Assembly (NCBI GenBank): GCA_018372435.1
Contig: JAHAJA010000005.1
Span: forward strand, 139,628 to 203,627
Direction of reading: 5' to 3'
Length of the DNA: 64,000 bases
Origin: Clostridiales bacterium
GTDB taxonomy: Bacteria; Bacillota; Clostridia; Lachnospirales; Lachnospiraceae
A program made the position numbers and the translations under genes. Shown here piece by piece: positions 42,860 to 52,582 of this stretch (positions are counted from its first letter, which is position 1; every line of letters starts with the position of its first letter). The notes under the pieces were generated by a model. It was not told where the DNA came from. It worked only from the letters and a program-made list of their open reading frames with translations, and searched no databases.

Positions 42860-42897
42860 AGAGGAATGAGTACAGTGGTGCTTGTTCCTCTTTTTTT
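42860..42897 (+). terminator. Rubrerythrin terminator
   Basis: AGAGGAA (42860-42866) pairs with TTCCTCT (42885-42891), running into seven T residues. Confidence 0.8.
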
Positions 42898-42965
42898 GCC
42901 TGTTTACACCTTTTCCTACAACTTGTGAATATTATATTCTCATGACTCAAAGTTGATCAGTGAAA

Positions 42966-43148
42966 TCATAATAAAACAGGAAATGCCTCATCATGAATAG
43001 AAGCATCTCCTGAATTGGAATTTGTTTCTGGATAGAAGGGATCAATGTAATCCCACCTATTACCTTCAAAGCTTTCCATAATAGATATGGGGCGGACTTC
43101 CAAGTATCTATATTTTGCATAGAGCGAGTTGTCCTGTATCCCACAAGT
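42966..43148 (-). pseudogene. Possible gene remnant downstream of the AraC/GyrI gene
   Basis: In the same frame as the AraC gene, after its TAA and a second TAG, 60 codons read as protein-like sequence (CGIQDNSLYAKYRYLEVRPI, then SFEGNRWDYIDPFYPE) before TGA. There is no good start codon or ribosome binding site. It could be the 3' remnant of a lost gene; chance is possible. I recognise no family. Confidence 0.3.
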
Positions 43149-43151
43149 CTA

Positions 43152-44015
43152 TTAATCTTTAGTTCTTATAACAGGAAGCCATATTTCAAACTTATAATCC
43201 TCGGCTCCTTTAAAGCCTTCATACGGAAAACATTCGATATCAATTGCTTCTGCATATCTATAGTTAGAAGTTGGAAGCCATTCGGTAAAAATTCTTTTCC
43301 AAGCAGCTTCCAGTGTTGAATTAACTGGACCTGTTAATTCAAAAATTGCCCATGTAGATTTTGGTATTACTTGACTAATCATTCCATCTGGTGGCTCCTG
43401 ATCTGATATACTGCCAATCATATAATCAACTTCTTCATCACCCAATACTTGGATGAAACCATGAACACCTTTCGGAGCCCCGGTAGACAAATCAGATATT
43501 ACTTTTAGTAATCCTTTTTCATAAAGTTCATCCCATAATGATCCGACAACACTTGGATTATCCTCAGGTCCTTTGTAATGCCTTTTGATTCCTATAACTT
43601 TAAATGATTCTTTTTCCTCAATTTTGTAATCCATTTCAACATCTCCTTTAATCGAAATATGGAAGGTAATGCGAGGAAAGGCTTTTAGAGTTATACCTGT
43701 ATTATGCGCTTTTGAAGGTGTAATTCCGTGCAATTTTTGAAATGCTCGAGTAAAAGAGTCAGGCGAATCGTAGCCGTATTTTATGGCAAGGTCAATTATC
43801 TTCACTTTGCTATTTTGTAATTCAAAAGCAGCAAGTGTTAAACGCCTGCGACGAATATATTCTGATAATGTAACATCAGCTATAAACGAAAACATTCTTT
43901 GAAAATAAAAGACAGAGCAACAAGCCTTACTAGCAGCTATTTCGTAGTCAATCTCCCCATCTAAATTATTCTCAATATAATCTAGGGCATCATTCATTCT
44001 TTGCAAATAATCCAT
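43152..44015 (-). CDS. AraC-family regulator with GyrI-like effector domain
   Basis: The 287-residue protein has an N-terminal AraC double helix-turn-helix (residues about 8-105; NLDGEIDYEIAASKACCSVFYFQRMF, then VKIIDLAIKYGYDSPDSFTRAFQKLHG) and a C-terminal GyrI-like / effector-binding domain (about 125-285). This SbmC/Rob-like arrangement usually binds small hydrophobic or cationic compounds and controls efflux. An AAGGAGG site precedes the ATG. It is divergent from an ABC exporter operon 370 bases away, which it might regulate. Confidence 0.9.
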   Translation of the reverse strand: MDYLQRMNDALDYIENNLDGEIDYEIAASKACCSVFYFQRMFSFIADVTLSEYIRRRRLTLAAFELQNSKVKIIDLAIKYGYDSPDSFTRAFQKLHGITPSKAHNTGITLKAFPRITFHISIKGDVEMDYKIEEKESFKVIGIKRHYKGPEDNPSVVGSLWDELYEKGLLKVISDLSTGAPKGVHGFIQVLGDEEVDYMIGSISDQEPPDGMISQVIPKSTWAIFELTGPVNSTLEAAWKRIFTEWLPTSNYRYAEAIDIECFPYEGFKGAEDYKFEIWLPVIRTKD

Positions 44016-44384
44016 TCCACATCCTCCTTCCTGATTAAAGTATAGTTGAGATGAATTAACTATACCCGATGTTTTATGTTCTTTTATGTAGGGTATTTGT
44101 TTAATAACATTCTGCTTTTGCAGGCGCCAATTCTCAAATAATCAATTACGTATCAATTATCCAATATTATATATTAAAACAATGGAGATTACTACTAAAA
44201 GCATTTGATATATTCATCTCCAATCGATAGCAACACACTAATTAAAAGCTATGAATATATGACTTTTGTCATATGATTTATTGCTTTTCTCACTATTTAC
44301 GAAGAAGTTATTATAGTAAAATATATTTAAGTTAGGAAATTAGGTCGACCGAATGATTGGCCTAAAAGTGAGGGGAGATTATAT
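44016..44384. other. Divergent intergenic region upstream of the ABC exporter
   Basis: AT-rich, with a small hairpin ATATGAC-TTTT-GTCATAT (44257-44274) and an 8-base palindrome GGTCGACC (about 44343-44350) within a TTAGG...CCTAA inverted repeat just upstream of the GAGGGGAG site. The latter could be an operator or a translation control element. No gene seen. Confidence 0.45.
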
Positions 44385-45170
44385 ATGGATAAGAGTATGA
44401 AAAATAAAATTGTAGTCTTAGATGGATTAACAAAGAAGTATGATAACAAAACAGTAGTTGACCATGTATCTCTAGATATAGAGGAGGGGGAAATCTTTGG
44501 GTTACTAGGTCCTAATGGGGCTGGTAAAAGTACTATGATGAATATGATTTGTTCCATTAAGAAGCCAACAATGGGGAATATTCAGTTGTTTGGATATGAT
44601 ACAAAGAAAGATATGAATAAAGTAAAAGCAAAACTTGGTTATATCCCTCAAGAGCTTGCAATTCACGGAAATCTAAAAGCATGGGAGAATGTAGAGTTAT
44701 TTACCTCCTTGTATGGTTTGAAGGGAAAAGAATTAAAGCAGGCGGTGGAAGAATCACTTCGCTTTGTGGGTCTAGAAGACAAAAGGGAGGGGTTTGCTAA
44801 GAATTTTTCTGGGGGAATGAAAAGAAGACTTAATATTGCTTGTGCCATAGGTCATAAGCCTGAGCTATTGATATTCGATGAGCCAACTGTAGGAATAGAT
44901 CCGCAATCACGTAATTTTATTCTAGAGAAAATCAGGGAGACGAATAAGGCGGGAGCAACGGTAATCTATACAAGTCATTACATGGAGGAGATTGAAGCAA
45001 TCTGTACAAGAGTAGCGATTATGGATAATGGGAAAATCATTGCTATTGGAACCAAGGAAGAATTAGTGAAGATGGTATCGGACCAACCATGTGATTCGAT
45101 GTCGTTAGAAGAAGTTTTCCTAACTTTGACGGGTAAGAAATTAAGAGATTATGCGGAGGGAGGACTCTAA
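44385..45170 (+). CDS. ABC exporter ATP-binding protein
   Basis: The 261-residue ATPase has a Walker A (GPNGAGKST), Q-loop (YIPQE), signature (NFSGGMKRRLNIACAIGHKP), Walker B (LLIFDEPTVGID) and H-loop (YTSHYMEE). It belongs to the DrrA/CcmA-like ABC-2 exporter group, with a C-terminal extension (SLEEVFLTLTGKKLRDY). Two ABC-2 permeases and a two-component system follow, so drug, antimicrobial-peptide or lipid export is plausible; the substrate is unknown. Confidence 0.93.
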   Translation: MDKSMKNKIVVLDGLTKKYDNKTVVDHVSLDIEEGEIFGLLGPNGAGKSTMMNMICSIKKPTMGNIQLFGYDTKKDMNKVKAKLGYIPQELAIHGNLKAWENVELFTSLYGLKGKELKQAVEESLRFVGLEDKREGFAKNFSGGMKRRLNIACAIGHKPELLIFDEPTVGIDPQSRNFILEKIRETNKAGATVIYTSHYMEEIEAICTRVAIMDNGKIIAIGTKEELVKMVSDQPCDSMSLEEVFLTLTGKKLRDYAEGGL

Positions 45171-45171
45171 G

Positions 45172-46254
45172 ATGCTATTTACTTCCATAAAGAATAATCT
45201 CAAATTAATTCTAAGAAATAAAGTAATGATAATTACTATGATGTTGGCACCAGTGGGTGTTATGTGGGTTTTGTCTGGTGTGTTTGAAGATATGTTACAT
45301 ATCTATTCGGAGACAGATACGATGCAGATTGCTTATTCCGTTGATGATGACTCTCCATATAAAGGGTATCTAGACCAGATGAAAAATGAAAATATTATGG
45401 AAGGTGTAGAAATTAATAGATACCAAGTTGATGAAACTCAGATAGAGTCGGTAATTAAGAATAATGATATCGCAGCTTTTCTACTAATAGGTAGCGATTC
45501 TTATACTATATATGAATATGATAAATATAAAAATCAGCTAGGTATATTAGAGAATGTCATCACCACAATGTTCGAGCAGATGCAAAGTATATCCAAGATG
45601 GATATTGAAAGAAAAGAAGTTAGCTACAGTGAGGTAGTTACTATTGATGTTATACCAATGCCATCATCCTTTGATTATTATGGGATCATTGAACTTACAT
45701 ATTTCGCGATGTGTGGTGTAGTAACGATTTCTATGGTAGTTGGTAGTGAGAGGAAGAATCGTATCATTAGAAGAATGCAGGTGGCTAGAGTTTCGAACTT
45801 TAAAGTATATTTGGCTAAGCTAATTCCTTGTACATTAGGTATATCATTAGAATTGATAGGAGCAATGGTGTTGTCACATCTTATAGTCGGCAACCGATTT
45901 GGAAATTATCCAGAAACGATTGGGATTCTATTTCTGTTAGCAGTGGCATCTTCAGCATATGGTATTCTAGCCTTACACATTGTTAAAAATATGGCTGTTA
46001 GCGTAATTATAGTATTCTCTAGTGTGTGGTTTATGGGATTCTATGGCGGTAGTTTTCAGAATTATATGATGAATATTGCACCTGACATATTAGTTAAGTT
46101 ATCACCTTTGTATTATGTTAATCGAACCCTAGTGGAGTTCAGAACAATGGGACATAGTAGTTATGCAATACCAGCTATTTGTATCTTATTAGGAATGATT
46201 GTTATATGTAGTTTAGCAAGTGTGTTATTAATAAAAAGGGAAATGGAGGAGTAA
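45172..46254 (+). CDS. ABC-2 type exporter permease 1
   Basis: This 360-residue protein starts at ATG 45172, one base after the ATPase stop and behind GGAGGGAGGA. It has one N-terminal helix, a large extracytoplasmic segment (about 40-170) and five C-terminal helices, with SERKNRIIRRMQVARVSNFKVYLAKLIPC before the second helix, as in ABC-2 (YhgE/Pip-like) permeases. It is expected to pair with the next gene product. Confidence 0.88.
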   Translation: MLFTSIKNNLKLILRNKVMIITMMLAPVGVMWVLSGVFEDMLHIYSETDTMQIAYSVDDDSPYKGYLDQMKNENIMEGVEINRYQVDETQIESVIKNNDIAAFLLIGSDSYTIYEYDKYKNQLGILENVITTMFEQMQSISKMDIERKEVSYSEVVTIDVIPMPSSFDYYGIIELTYFAMCGVVTISMVVGSERKNRIIRRMQVARVSNFKVYLAKLIPCTLGISLELIGAMVLSHLIVGNRFGNYPETIGILFLLAVASSAYGILALHIVKNMAVSVIIVFSSVWFMGFYGGSFQNYMMNIAPDILVKLSPLYYVNRTLVEFRTMGHSSYAIPAICILLGMIVICSLASVLLIKREMEE

Positions 46255-46256
46255 TC

Positions 46257-47516
46257 ATGAGAGGTTTCCTAGTTATGCTGAAGACAAATATAAAACTTCT
46301 GCTAAGAAGCAAGGGGTATCTATGCTGTATATTTCTCATTCCGATTATTGCTGTAATAGTAATGAACGAGGATAGCTCCATTGCAAAAGAAGGGGGAGAG
46401 CAGACCAATGCAATAATGGAATGGAAAAGTATTACTGATACAGCTGATATAGAAAATATAAAATTGACAGTAAAAGTATATGATTATAGTGAATCAGATG
46501 TTTCATCATATTTGCTTCAAGAGTTAGCACAGACGAGTACATATAAATTATATCTGGTTAATAATAGTAAAGTACCTGAGAAGGAATCCTATGAAGATAT
46601 TTTAAAAGATGCAAAGAAAACGATGGAGTCTTCTACTATAAGGGCAATTCTTTATATACCTGAAGATTTCCAAGATGCGATTAATAAGGGAGAAGAGGCA
46701 CCGGTCAAGATTATAAAAGGTTATGATGATAGTCGAATTGGGTTACTACAAAGTAATATTGAATGGTATTGTAGTAAGATTCAAAACGCAAACGAGGCAG
46801 CTATAAAGAATGGAGATAACATAGAAACTGTATTAAACAAGATGACAGAAGAAGACTTAGATAAAAACGTCATTATGTTGAAGGATGAGGATAGTGTTGT
46901 ATTAAACGAAAAGCAACAGAAAGATAGAGCAAGAATGGGATATGCACTTTCTTTTTTAATTATTAGCTTTGTGTTTAGTGGAGTATTTATTGTAGATATA
47001 CTAATTAAAGAAAACGAGAATGGAACAATTAATAGAGTAATATTATCGCTTACTACAAATCGATGCTATATTATAGTTAAATTATGTTTAATACTTTTAA
47101 CAGCTATTATACAAGTGATTGTATTTGGGGTTGGAATTGCTTTGACTATGGGAACGAATGTAGGTATACCTTATAGTGCCTTTTTAGGAATGGTTTTATT
47201 ACAAGGTATTTTATTCAATTTTATTAGTTTAGTAATCGGGGTTCTTTTCAATAATTTTTTAGGTACGATTTTCTTTTCTTTTACTCTTTGGTCATTCACT
47301 AGTTTACTTGCAGGATTATACTTTCCTGTTATACCAGGTTCAACAATTGAGAGAATATCTATGTTTACTCCTCAAAGATGGTTTATAAAATCATCAGAGA
47401 TGTTTATGACAGGAAAGAAGGGAGCATTTACTCAATATACGTTAATCTTTCTAGCATTCATGATAGTATTATTTACTATTAGCATGATCAGCCTTAAGAT
47501 ACAAGAAAAAGAATAA
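46257..47516 (+). CDS. ABC-2 type exporter permease 2
   Basis: A 419-residue membrane protein with the same topology as its upstream neighbour: one N-terminal helix (YLCCIFLIPIIAVIVM), a long extracytoplasmic region and five or six C-terminal helices (SLVIGVLFNNFLGTIFFSFTLWSFTSLLAGLYFPVIPGS). It starts two bases after the preceding stop. The pair should form a heterodimeric channel driven by the 44385 ATPase. Confidence 0.88.
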   Translation: MRGFLVMLKTNIKLLLRSKGYLCCIFLIPIIAVIVMNEDSSIAKEGGEQTNAIMEWKSITDTADIENIKLTVKVYDYSESDVSSYLLQELAQTSTYKLYLVNNSKVPEKESYEDILKDAKKTMESSTIRAILYIPEDFQDAINKGEEAPVKIIKGYDDSRIGLLQSNIEWYCSKIQNANEAAIKNGDNIETVLNKMTEEDLDKNVIMLKDEDSVVLNEKQQKDRARMGYALSFLIISFVFSGVFIVDILIKENENGTINRVILSLTTNRCYIIVKLCLILLTAIIQVIVFGVGIALTMGTNVGIPYSAFLGMVLLQGILFNFISLVIGVLFNNFLGTIFFSFTLWSFTSLLAGLYFPVIPGSTIERISMFTPQRWFIKSSEMFMTGKKGAFTQYTLIFLAFMIVLFTISMISLKIQEKE

Positions 47517-47590
47517 GGATACTTAATGGATATATTCGACAAAATTAAGAAATTATGTTAAGATTGAGCTTGAAAGAAATGGGTGATATC

Positions 47591-48748
47591 GTGAATGAAC
47601 AAAATACTAGAAATCAATTTATAGTAATTAAATTATTGATCTGTCTAAGTGTAATACTGTATTCTATAAGCAATGAGGTGAAACCATTTTGGTCCATTGG
47701 ACTAGAATGGTTACTTGTTGCTGTTTTTGTATTTGTAACAATTGGATTAGAATTACAGAAAAGTAAGAAATGGATCTGGCTGTTACTATCACTTTTGGTT
47801 ATAGCCATAATGACATATAATAAAGTATTAGGAGCGATTGCTCCCTGGGCAATCATTGTATATCTTGACTGTGTAGCATATTGGGACAGAAATTTTTGGA
47901 TAAGTGGTTTGTGTTATCTTACTTTGTTTCAAACGGCGGGTTCTACAAGTAATCTGTTTATGTTTTGTTCTTTGCTATTAGTAATATACTATCAGAATAC
48001 TATAGTTATACGTAAATGTAATGATTATATTAATAGCTCGGCTAAGGAAGAATATGAGCTGAAAGAAGATATGGATCTTCAACGACAGAGCTTTAAGAAG
48101 GAGATGGAAAAAAGAAATCTATATTCAGAAAACAAAATCCTTGAGGATAGAGAAATGTTGTTTCAACAGCTTCATGGCCGATTAGGTCATAGTATTAATG
48201 GATCAGTTTATCAGTTAGAAGCCGCCAAAGTTCTAATTGATCAAAAGCCACAAGAAAGTAAGTATATCATACAAGGAGTAATTGATCATCTAAGGGGTAG
48301 CATGGATGAGATTAGAGAGATTTTTCGTAAGGAGAAACCTTCAAAAAAACAGCTGGCAATTATTCAGATAGTAAGTCTATGTGAAGAATGCAGAGAAAGG
48401 TACGGAATTGAAGCGCAGTTTAAGATTGAGGGAGACGAAAAACGAATTCCAGATAAATTAGTAGAGATTATTCTAGACAATACATATGAAGCAGTATCCA
48501 ATGCCCTGAAATATTCTAAATGTACACAGATATGGATTACGATACATGTAATGAATCAAAGAATTCGATGTGATATACAAGATAATGGAAGAGGCTGTGA
48601 TCTGATAGAAGAAGGAATGGGGATTCAGGGAATGAAAAATCGAATGCGGGCGGTGAATGGTTTCTTGAATATTCATGGTGAGGCAGGGTTTGAGATAATG
48701 ATGTTGTTTCCTATTGAACTAGAGGGGGGAAGAGATGGAACCAATTAA
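47591..48748 (+). CDS. NarX/LiaS-type sensor histidine kinase
   Basis: The kinase has about five N-terminal membrane helices without a large extracellular sensor (the intramembrane-sensing type), a coiled-coil linker, the HisKA_3 phosphoacceptor (HGRLGHSINGSVYQLEAAK; first or second His) and the ATPase domain (DNTYEAVSNALKYSK, DNGRGCD). The frame is open from ATG 47555, but GTG 47591, preceded by GGGTGAT and giving MNEQNTRNQ just before the first helix, is my preferred start (385 residues). Its end overlaps the response regulator gene. The kinase probably monitors the adjacent ABC exporter or its substrate. Confidence 0.87.
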   Translation: MNEQNTRNQFIVIKLLICLSVILYSISNEVKPFWSIGLEWLLVAVFVFVTIGLELQKSKKWIWLLLSLLVIAIMTYNKVLGAIAPWAIIVYLDCVAYWDRNFWISGLCYLTLFQTAGSTSNLFMFCSLLLVIYYQNTIVIRKCNDYINSSAKEEYELKEDMDLQRQSFKKEMEKRNLYSENKILEDREMLFQQLHGRLGHSINGSVYQLEAAKVLIDQKPQESKYIIQGVIDHLRGSMDEIREIFRKEKPSKKQLAIIQIVSLCEECRERYGIEAQFKIEGDEKRIPDKLVEIILDNTYEAVSNALKYSKCTQIWITIHVMNQRIRCDIQDNGRGCDLIEEGMGIQGMKNRMRAVNGFLNIHGEAGFEIMMLFPIELEGGRDGTN

Positions 48749-49364
48749 GGTAGTTATCGCAGATGATAGTGATTTTGTACGAGATGGAATGCGGATAATC
48801 TTAAGTGTTGATGAAGAATTCGTAGTTTTGGGCTGTGCTGAAAACGGTAAGGAAGCGGTGAGACTAACAAAGGAATACCAGCCAGATGTAATATTAATGG
48901 ATATTCAAATGCCCATAATGGACGGAATTGAAGCAACGGCTGAGATTGTAAGGAGAGGTATAGGAAAAGTTCTTATTCTAACAACATTTGATGATGAACA
49001 ACTGGTTAAGGCTGCACTTAAAAATGGTGCTGCAGGATATCTAATTAAGAACCATACACCAGAACAGTTGAAACAAACGATTAAGTCAGTTTACAATGGG
49101 ATACATTCGCTAGATGCGAAGGTATTTCATAAAGTTACAGATTTTCGCAGTAAGCCTTTAGAGGGATTTGATGCTAACTTATTTACAGCTCGAGAGATGG
49201 AAATTATACAATTAATTGCTGAAGGATTATCAAACAAAGGTATTGCAGATCGGTTATTTCTAAGCGAAGGAACTGTGAAAAACTACATTAGCGTTATACT
49301 TGAGAAAGGGAATCTATCACATCGTACACAGGTAGCCGTCTATTACCTAACTGGGAGAAAATAA
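48735..49364 (+). CDS. NarL/LiaR-type response regulator
   Basis: The 209-residue protein has a receiver domain with acidic pocket (VVIADDSDFVRDG), phosphoacceptor in ILMDIQMPIMDG and the switch Lys (AAGYLIKNHTPEQ), and a C-terminal LuxR-type helix-turn-helix (LFTAREMEIIQLIAEGLSNKGIADRLFLSEGTVKNYISVIL). It overlaps the kinase gene by 14 bases. The pair probably regulates the exporter operon upstream. Confidence 0.94.
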   Translation: MEPIKVVIADDSDFVRDGMRIILSVDEEFVVLGCAENGKEAVRLTKEYQPDVILMDIQMPIMDGIEATAEIVRRGIGKVLILTTFDDEQLVKAALKNGAAGYLIKNHTPEQLKQTIKSVYNGIHSLDAKVFHKVTDFRSKPLEGFDANLFTAREMEIIQLIAEGLSNKGIADRLFLSEGTVKNYISVILEKGNLSHRTQVAVYYLTGRK

Positions 49365-49374
49365 TTTCCTTTAG

Positions 49375-49403
49375 TTGACAAAGAGTATCACATAAATTAT
49401 CAT
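49375..49403 (+). promoter_or_regulatory. Promoter of the YesM/YesN-like pair
   Basis: TTGACA at 49375-49380, a 17-base spacer and TATCAT at 49398-49403. It starts a new transcription unit about 140 bases before the sensor gene. Confidence 0.72.
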
Positions 49404-49541
49404 AGACTTGTAATTACAGTTTAATTCCTTGTGTAATTATACTAATTCATAAGCATCGTAATACTTAGAAGTGTCATTATTGTTAGATAATAGATAGGGT
49501 CCAATCTCAGCTAATAAAATAATATAAGAGTGGGTATTCAT

Positions 49542-51401
49542 ATGAAAAAACTGAAGAGAAAGAAAAAGTATTCACAGATCGTATATTTATTTTGGATTTA
49601 TGCAGGTGGAATTATTTTTGTACTGGGTATATTTTTCGTAGTAATCGATGCAGTATATCAGTCTAATATCTATATGGATGCGAAAAATCAAACTACAACA
49701 TTCTGCACCTCGATACAAAGTGCAGTTGAATCAGAGCTGAATAAGATGTCTAGTATAGCAACGAACGTAGTATATTCGGATGTTATTCGTGATTCCGTGG
49801 AGCTAAATCAAACAGAAGGGGAATTAGGAAGTATCTCAAAGAAGAGTTCTAACTTTCCTATGTTACAAATCTATGCTGCTTTGAATGCAGCACAGCAGAA
49901 TATAAATTCTGCTTCTCAAGTTAATGTCTATACTTTGAATCAAAAATGTATTGGTACGGGATTAAGTGATTCCATGAGCGATGTACGTCTATTAGACAAA
50001 AGCTGGTATGATAAGGCTTTATCTCTTAACGGAAAAAAATATTTTACGGCTCCAGAAAAAATCAGATTCAGTCAGTCTTCTTATAAGTTTATGGAAGATC
50101 ATATGTACATAACTCTTGTACGTTTATTTAATAATGGTACAGGGAAAAAAGTGGGTTTTGTAGAAGTGATTCAGGACTGTGAACGATTATTTTCCTTAGT
50201 GGATCGATTAAAAAAGCAAAATCCGAATACCTCAATCTTTATATTCAATGATCGTGGTGAAACCGTCTATCCTTACAATGGATCTGGTGAAAACTATACC
50301 AAAAATTATAATATTATAAAAAGTAATAATATGGAGCCATTGGTAAGCAAATGGGTCCGTACCGAGTATTATATTAAGAGTTTGGCTACTTATCAAGTAA
50401 TCGATAGCTATAATTGGTCGATTCTAGTATATGAAAATCGTCAGTCGATTTATTATCCTTTACATAAATATAGAGTGGTATTCGTTAGTGCTGGTTTTAT
50501 AACGGTCCTTATGGTTATTGTTTTATGTTATATGTTATCAAGAAAGATTACTAGGCCATTAAGGAAAATTAAAGATGCCACAAGGCAAATTACAATAACC
50601 TCTGTACTTGACGAAGAGAATGAACATATCAATGACATTGATAGCAATATAATTGAGATTCATCAATTATGCGAGGCTATTCGAAAGATGTATGAACAAT
50701 TAAAGGATTCTTCAAGGGAAGTACTCTTGTCTAGATCAGAAGAGACGAGAGCAAAGCTAAGCGCGACACAGTCATTAATTAATCCTCATTTTCTCTATAA
50801 TTGCCTTACTCATATGAGTATAATGGCAGAGGAGGAGATGAATGAGGAGATTATACAATTATGTAATTCCTTATGTGATTATTTCAGGTATATATCTTCG
50901 ACGAAAGAGATGAAAGTACCGCTTGAAGAGGAGCTAGTTTGTATTCAGAAGTATATCGAGTGTATGAAGATTCGCTATGGTGAGGATCTTACATACATAT
51001 GTGATATATCTGATGCTGTAAAAGAGGTTCCAATCCCAAAACTCATTCTTCAACCAATCGTTGAGAATGCATTCAAACATGGGTTTAATAAAAAGCCACC
51101 TTGGGTGTTGAAAATCTCAGCGTTTAAGAGAAGAAAGAATTGGAGAATCGAGATTGAGGATAATGGAGGAATGCTGAGTGATGAGCAGAAAGAAAAGTTG
51201 CTAAAGGAATTTAGAGAAACCAAGAAAAATGCATTCTATAACATGGAAATTGGAGGGATGGGACTAAAGAATACGTATTTACGTATGAAATTATTGTACG
51301 GTGAGAAAGCAATGTTTACAATTGTTAATCACTATCCAGGGCGTACGAAATTCATATTAGGCGGACCAATTGAGACAGTTAAGGAGAAGAAAGTCTTGTA
51401 G
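49542..51401 (+). CDS. YesM-like sensor histidine kinase (His_kinase family)
   Basis: The 619-residue protein starts at ATG 49542 (the frame is open from GTG 49530). Two helices (about 15-40 and 305-330) bracket a large extracellular Cache-like sensor; then come a HAMP domain, the LytS/YesM-type phosphoacceptor region SATQSLINPHFLYNCLTHMS and the ATPase domain with IPKLILQPIVENAFKHGF and GGMGLKNTYLRMKLLYG. Such kinases sense extracellular oligosaccharides, often through a binding protein. Together with the YesN-type regulator it precedes a sugar importer and mannan glycosidases, so manno-oligosaccharide sensing is likely. Confidence 0.92.
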   Translation: MKKLKRKKKYSQIVYLFWIYAGGIIFVLGIFFVVIDAVYQSNIYMDAKNQTTTFCTSIQSAVESELNKMSSIATNVVYSDVIRDSVELNQTEGELGSISKKSSNFPMLQIYAALNAAQQNINSASQVNVYTLNQKCIGTGLSDSMSDVRLLDKSWYDKALSLNGKKYFTAPEKIRFSQSSYKFMEDHMYITLVRLFNNGTGKKVGFVEVIQDCERLFSLVDRLKKQNPNTSIFIFNDRGETVYPYNGSGENYTKNYNIIKSNNMEPLVSKWVRTEYYIKSLATYQVIDSYNWSILVYENRQSIYYPLHKYRVVFVSAGFITVLMVIVLCYMLSRKITRPLRKIKDATRQITITSVLDEENEHINDIDSNIIEIHQLCEAIRKMYEQLKDSSREVLLSRSEETRAKLSATQSLINPHFLYNCLTHMSIMAEEEMNEEIIQLCNSLCDYFRYISSTKEMKVPLEEELVCIQKYIECMKIRYGEDLTYICDISDAVKEVPIPKLILQPIVENAFKHGFNKKPPWVLKISAFKRRKNWRIEIEDNGGMLSDEQKEKLLKEFRETKKNAFYNMEIGGMGLKNTYLRMKLLYGEKAMFTIVNHYPGRTKFILGGPIETVKEKKVL

Positions 51402-51423
51402 TGGGAAAGGTGGGGGAAGTTTA

Positions 51424-52185
51424 ATGAATACGGAAATCACTTATAAGTTTATTGTAATTGAAGATGAACCATTAATTCGAAAGAATATAATAAAGAAAAT
51501 CGAAAGTTTAGGTTTGCCACTTGTATATCTAGGTGAGGCAAGTAATGGGGTAGATGGGATATTACTTGTAGAAAAGGAAGTACCCAATATAATAATAACG
51601 GATATTCGAATGCCTCAATGTGATGGTTTAGAAGTTATTAAATATGTCAATAGAAAGTATCCAGATACAAAGATTATAATATTAAGTGGATATGATGAGT
51701 TTTCATATGCAAAAGAGGCGATGCGGCATAATGTACATAATTATATCTTAAAGCCGATACGAACGGAAGAATTAAGAGAAACCTTAGTAGAAATAGTGAA
51801 TTATTTTGATGCGAAATCACAGCGGATTCGAACCTTATCAGATAAGCAACATGATTTATCACAAGAAGAGATTTACACATTAATGGTTAATTATTTCAAA
51901 GAGAACTATATGCAAGACATATCGCTTCGTTCATTGGCGGATTCAATAGGATTCTCTCAAGAATATCTTGGGAAAGTGTTTAAGAAAATAGCATGCCAAT
52001 CTCCATCGAAATACCTAACAACGTTACGTATTAATCAGGCAAAACAGCTTTTAATTCAGTATAAAGACATGGAAGTAAGTAGAATTGGTGAATTGGTAGG
52101 ATATAAAGATGCGTTTTACTTTAGTCGAGTGTTTAAAATGCATACGAGTATGACGCCAAGTGAATATAGAACAAGTAGTAAATAA
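51424..52185 (+). CDS. YesN-like response regulator (receiver plus AraC domain)
   Basis: Starts at ATG 51424 behind GGGGGAAG; the frame is open from 51370 but overlaps the kinase end. The 253-residue protein has a receiver domain (FIVIEDEPLIRKNI, phosphoacceptor in IIITDIRMPQCDG, KPI loop) and an AraC-type DNA-binding domain (DISLRSLADSIGFSQEYLGKVFKKI, VSRIGELVGYKDAFYFSRVFKMHTSMTPSEY). It forms a pair with the 49542 kinase and likely activates the importer operon at 52583. Confidence 0.94.
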   Translation: MNTEITYKFIVIEDEPLIRKNIIKKIESLGLPLVYLGEASNGVDGILLVEKEVPNIIITDIRMPQCDGLEVIKYVNRKYPDTKIIILSGYDEFSYAKEAMRHNVHNYILKPIRTEELRETLVEIVNYFDAKSQRIRTLSDKQHDLSQEEIYTLMVNYFKENYMQDISLRSLADSIGFSQEYLGKVFKKIACQSPSKYLTTLRINQAKQLLIQYKDMEVSRIGELVGYKDAFYFSRVFKMHTSMTPSEYRTSSK

Positions 52186-52195
52186 GCAATGATAG

Positions 52196-52261
52196 GAACG
52201 ATTTTCGCAAAATATAATATGCATGATTAGCATATTTTGTTTTGAAAAATCGTTCTTTTTT
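52196..52261 (+). terminator. Long terminator after the YesN-like gene
   Basis: GAACGATTTT (52196-52205) pairs with AAAATCGTTC (52246-52255), with an inner AATATGC/GCATATT hairpin, then six T residues. Confidence 0.88.
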
Positions 52262-52582
52262 GATTCTTAAACGTGTAAATGGAATTACTAAAATAATGGT
52301 GTTTTATTATACAATTTTGAATAGAATATTACGAAGAGTTCAAAAAAGTACTAACCTTATGTCAATTATGTCCATTTAAATATGAAAATTCATTGAAAAT
52401 AAAGGAAATATACTAAAACGATTAAGATAAAATAACAACAAAAATATGCAATTGACAGGTTTGAATTGTCTATTCTGTATATTGAGAAAATTTGGTATAC
52501 TCTAGTTAGTAAATAACTACTGCACATAAGATGGGGGTTGCAGTAAGTGATTACTAAAAAACATATAAAAGGAGAAGATGTT
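52262..52582 (+). promoter_or_regulatory. Leader and control region of the second sugar importer
   Basis: Contains TTGACA at 52452-52457 with only a weak -10 (TGTATA or CTGTAT near 52475-52481), as expected for an activator-dependent promoter under a YesN-type regulator, and ends in AAAGGAG. No gene or strong hairpin seen in the remainder. Confidence 0.5.
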
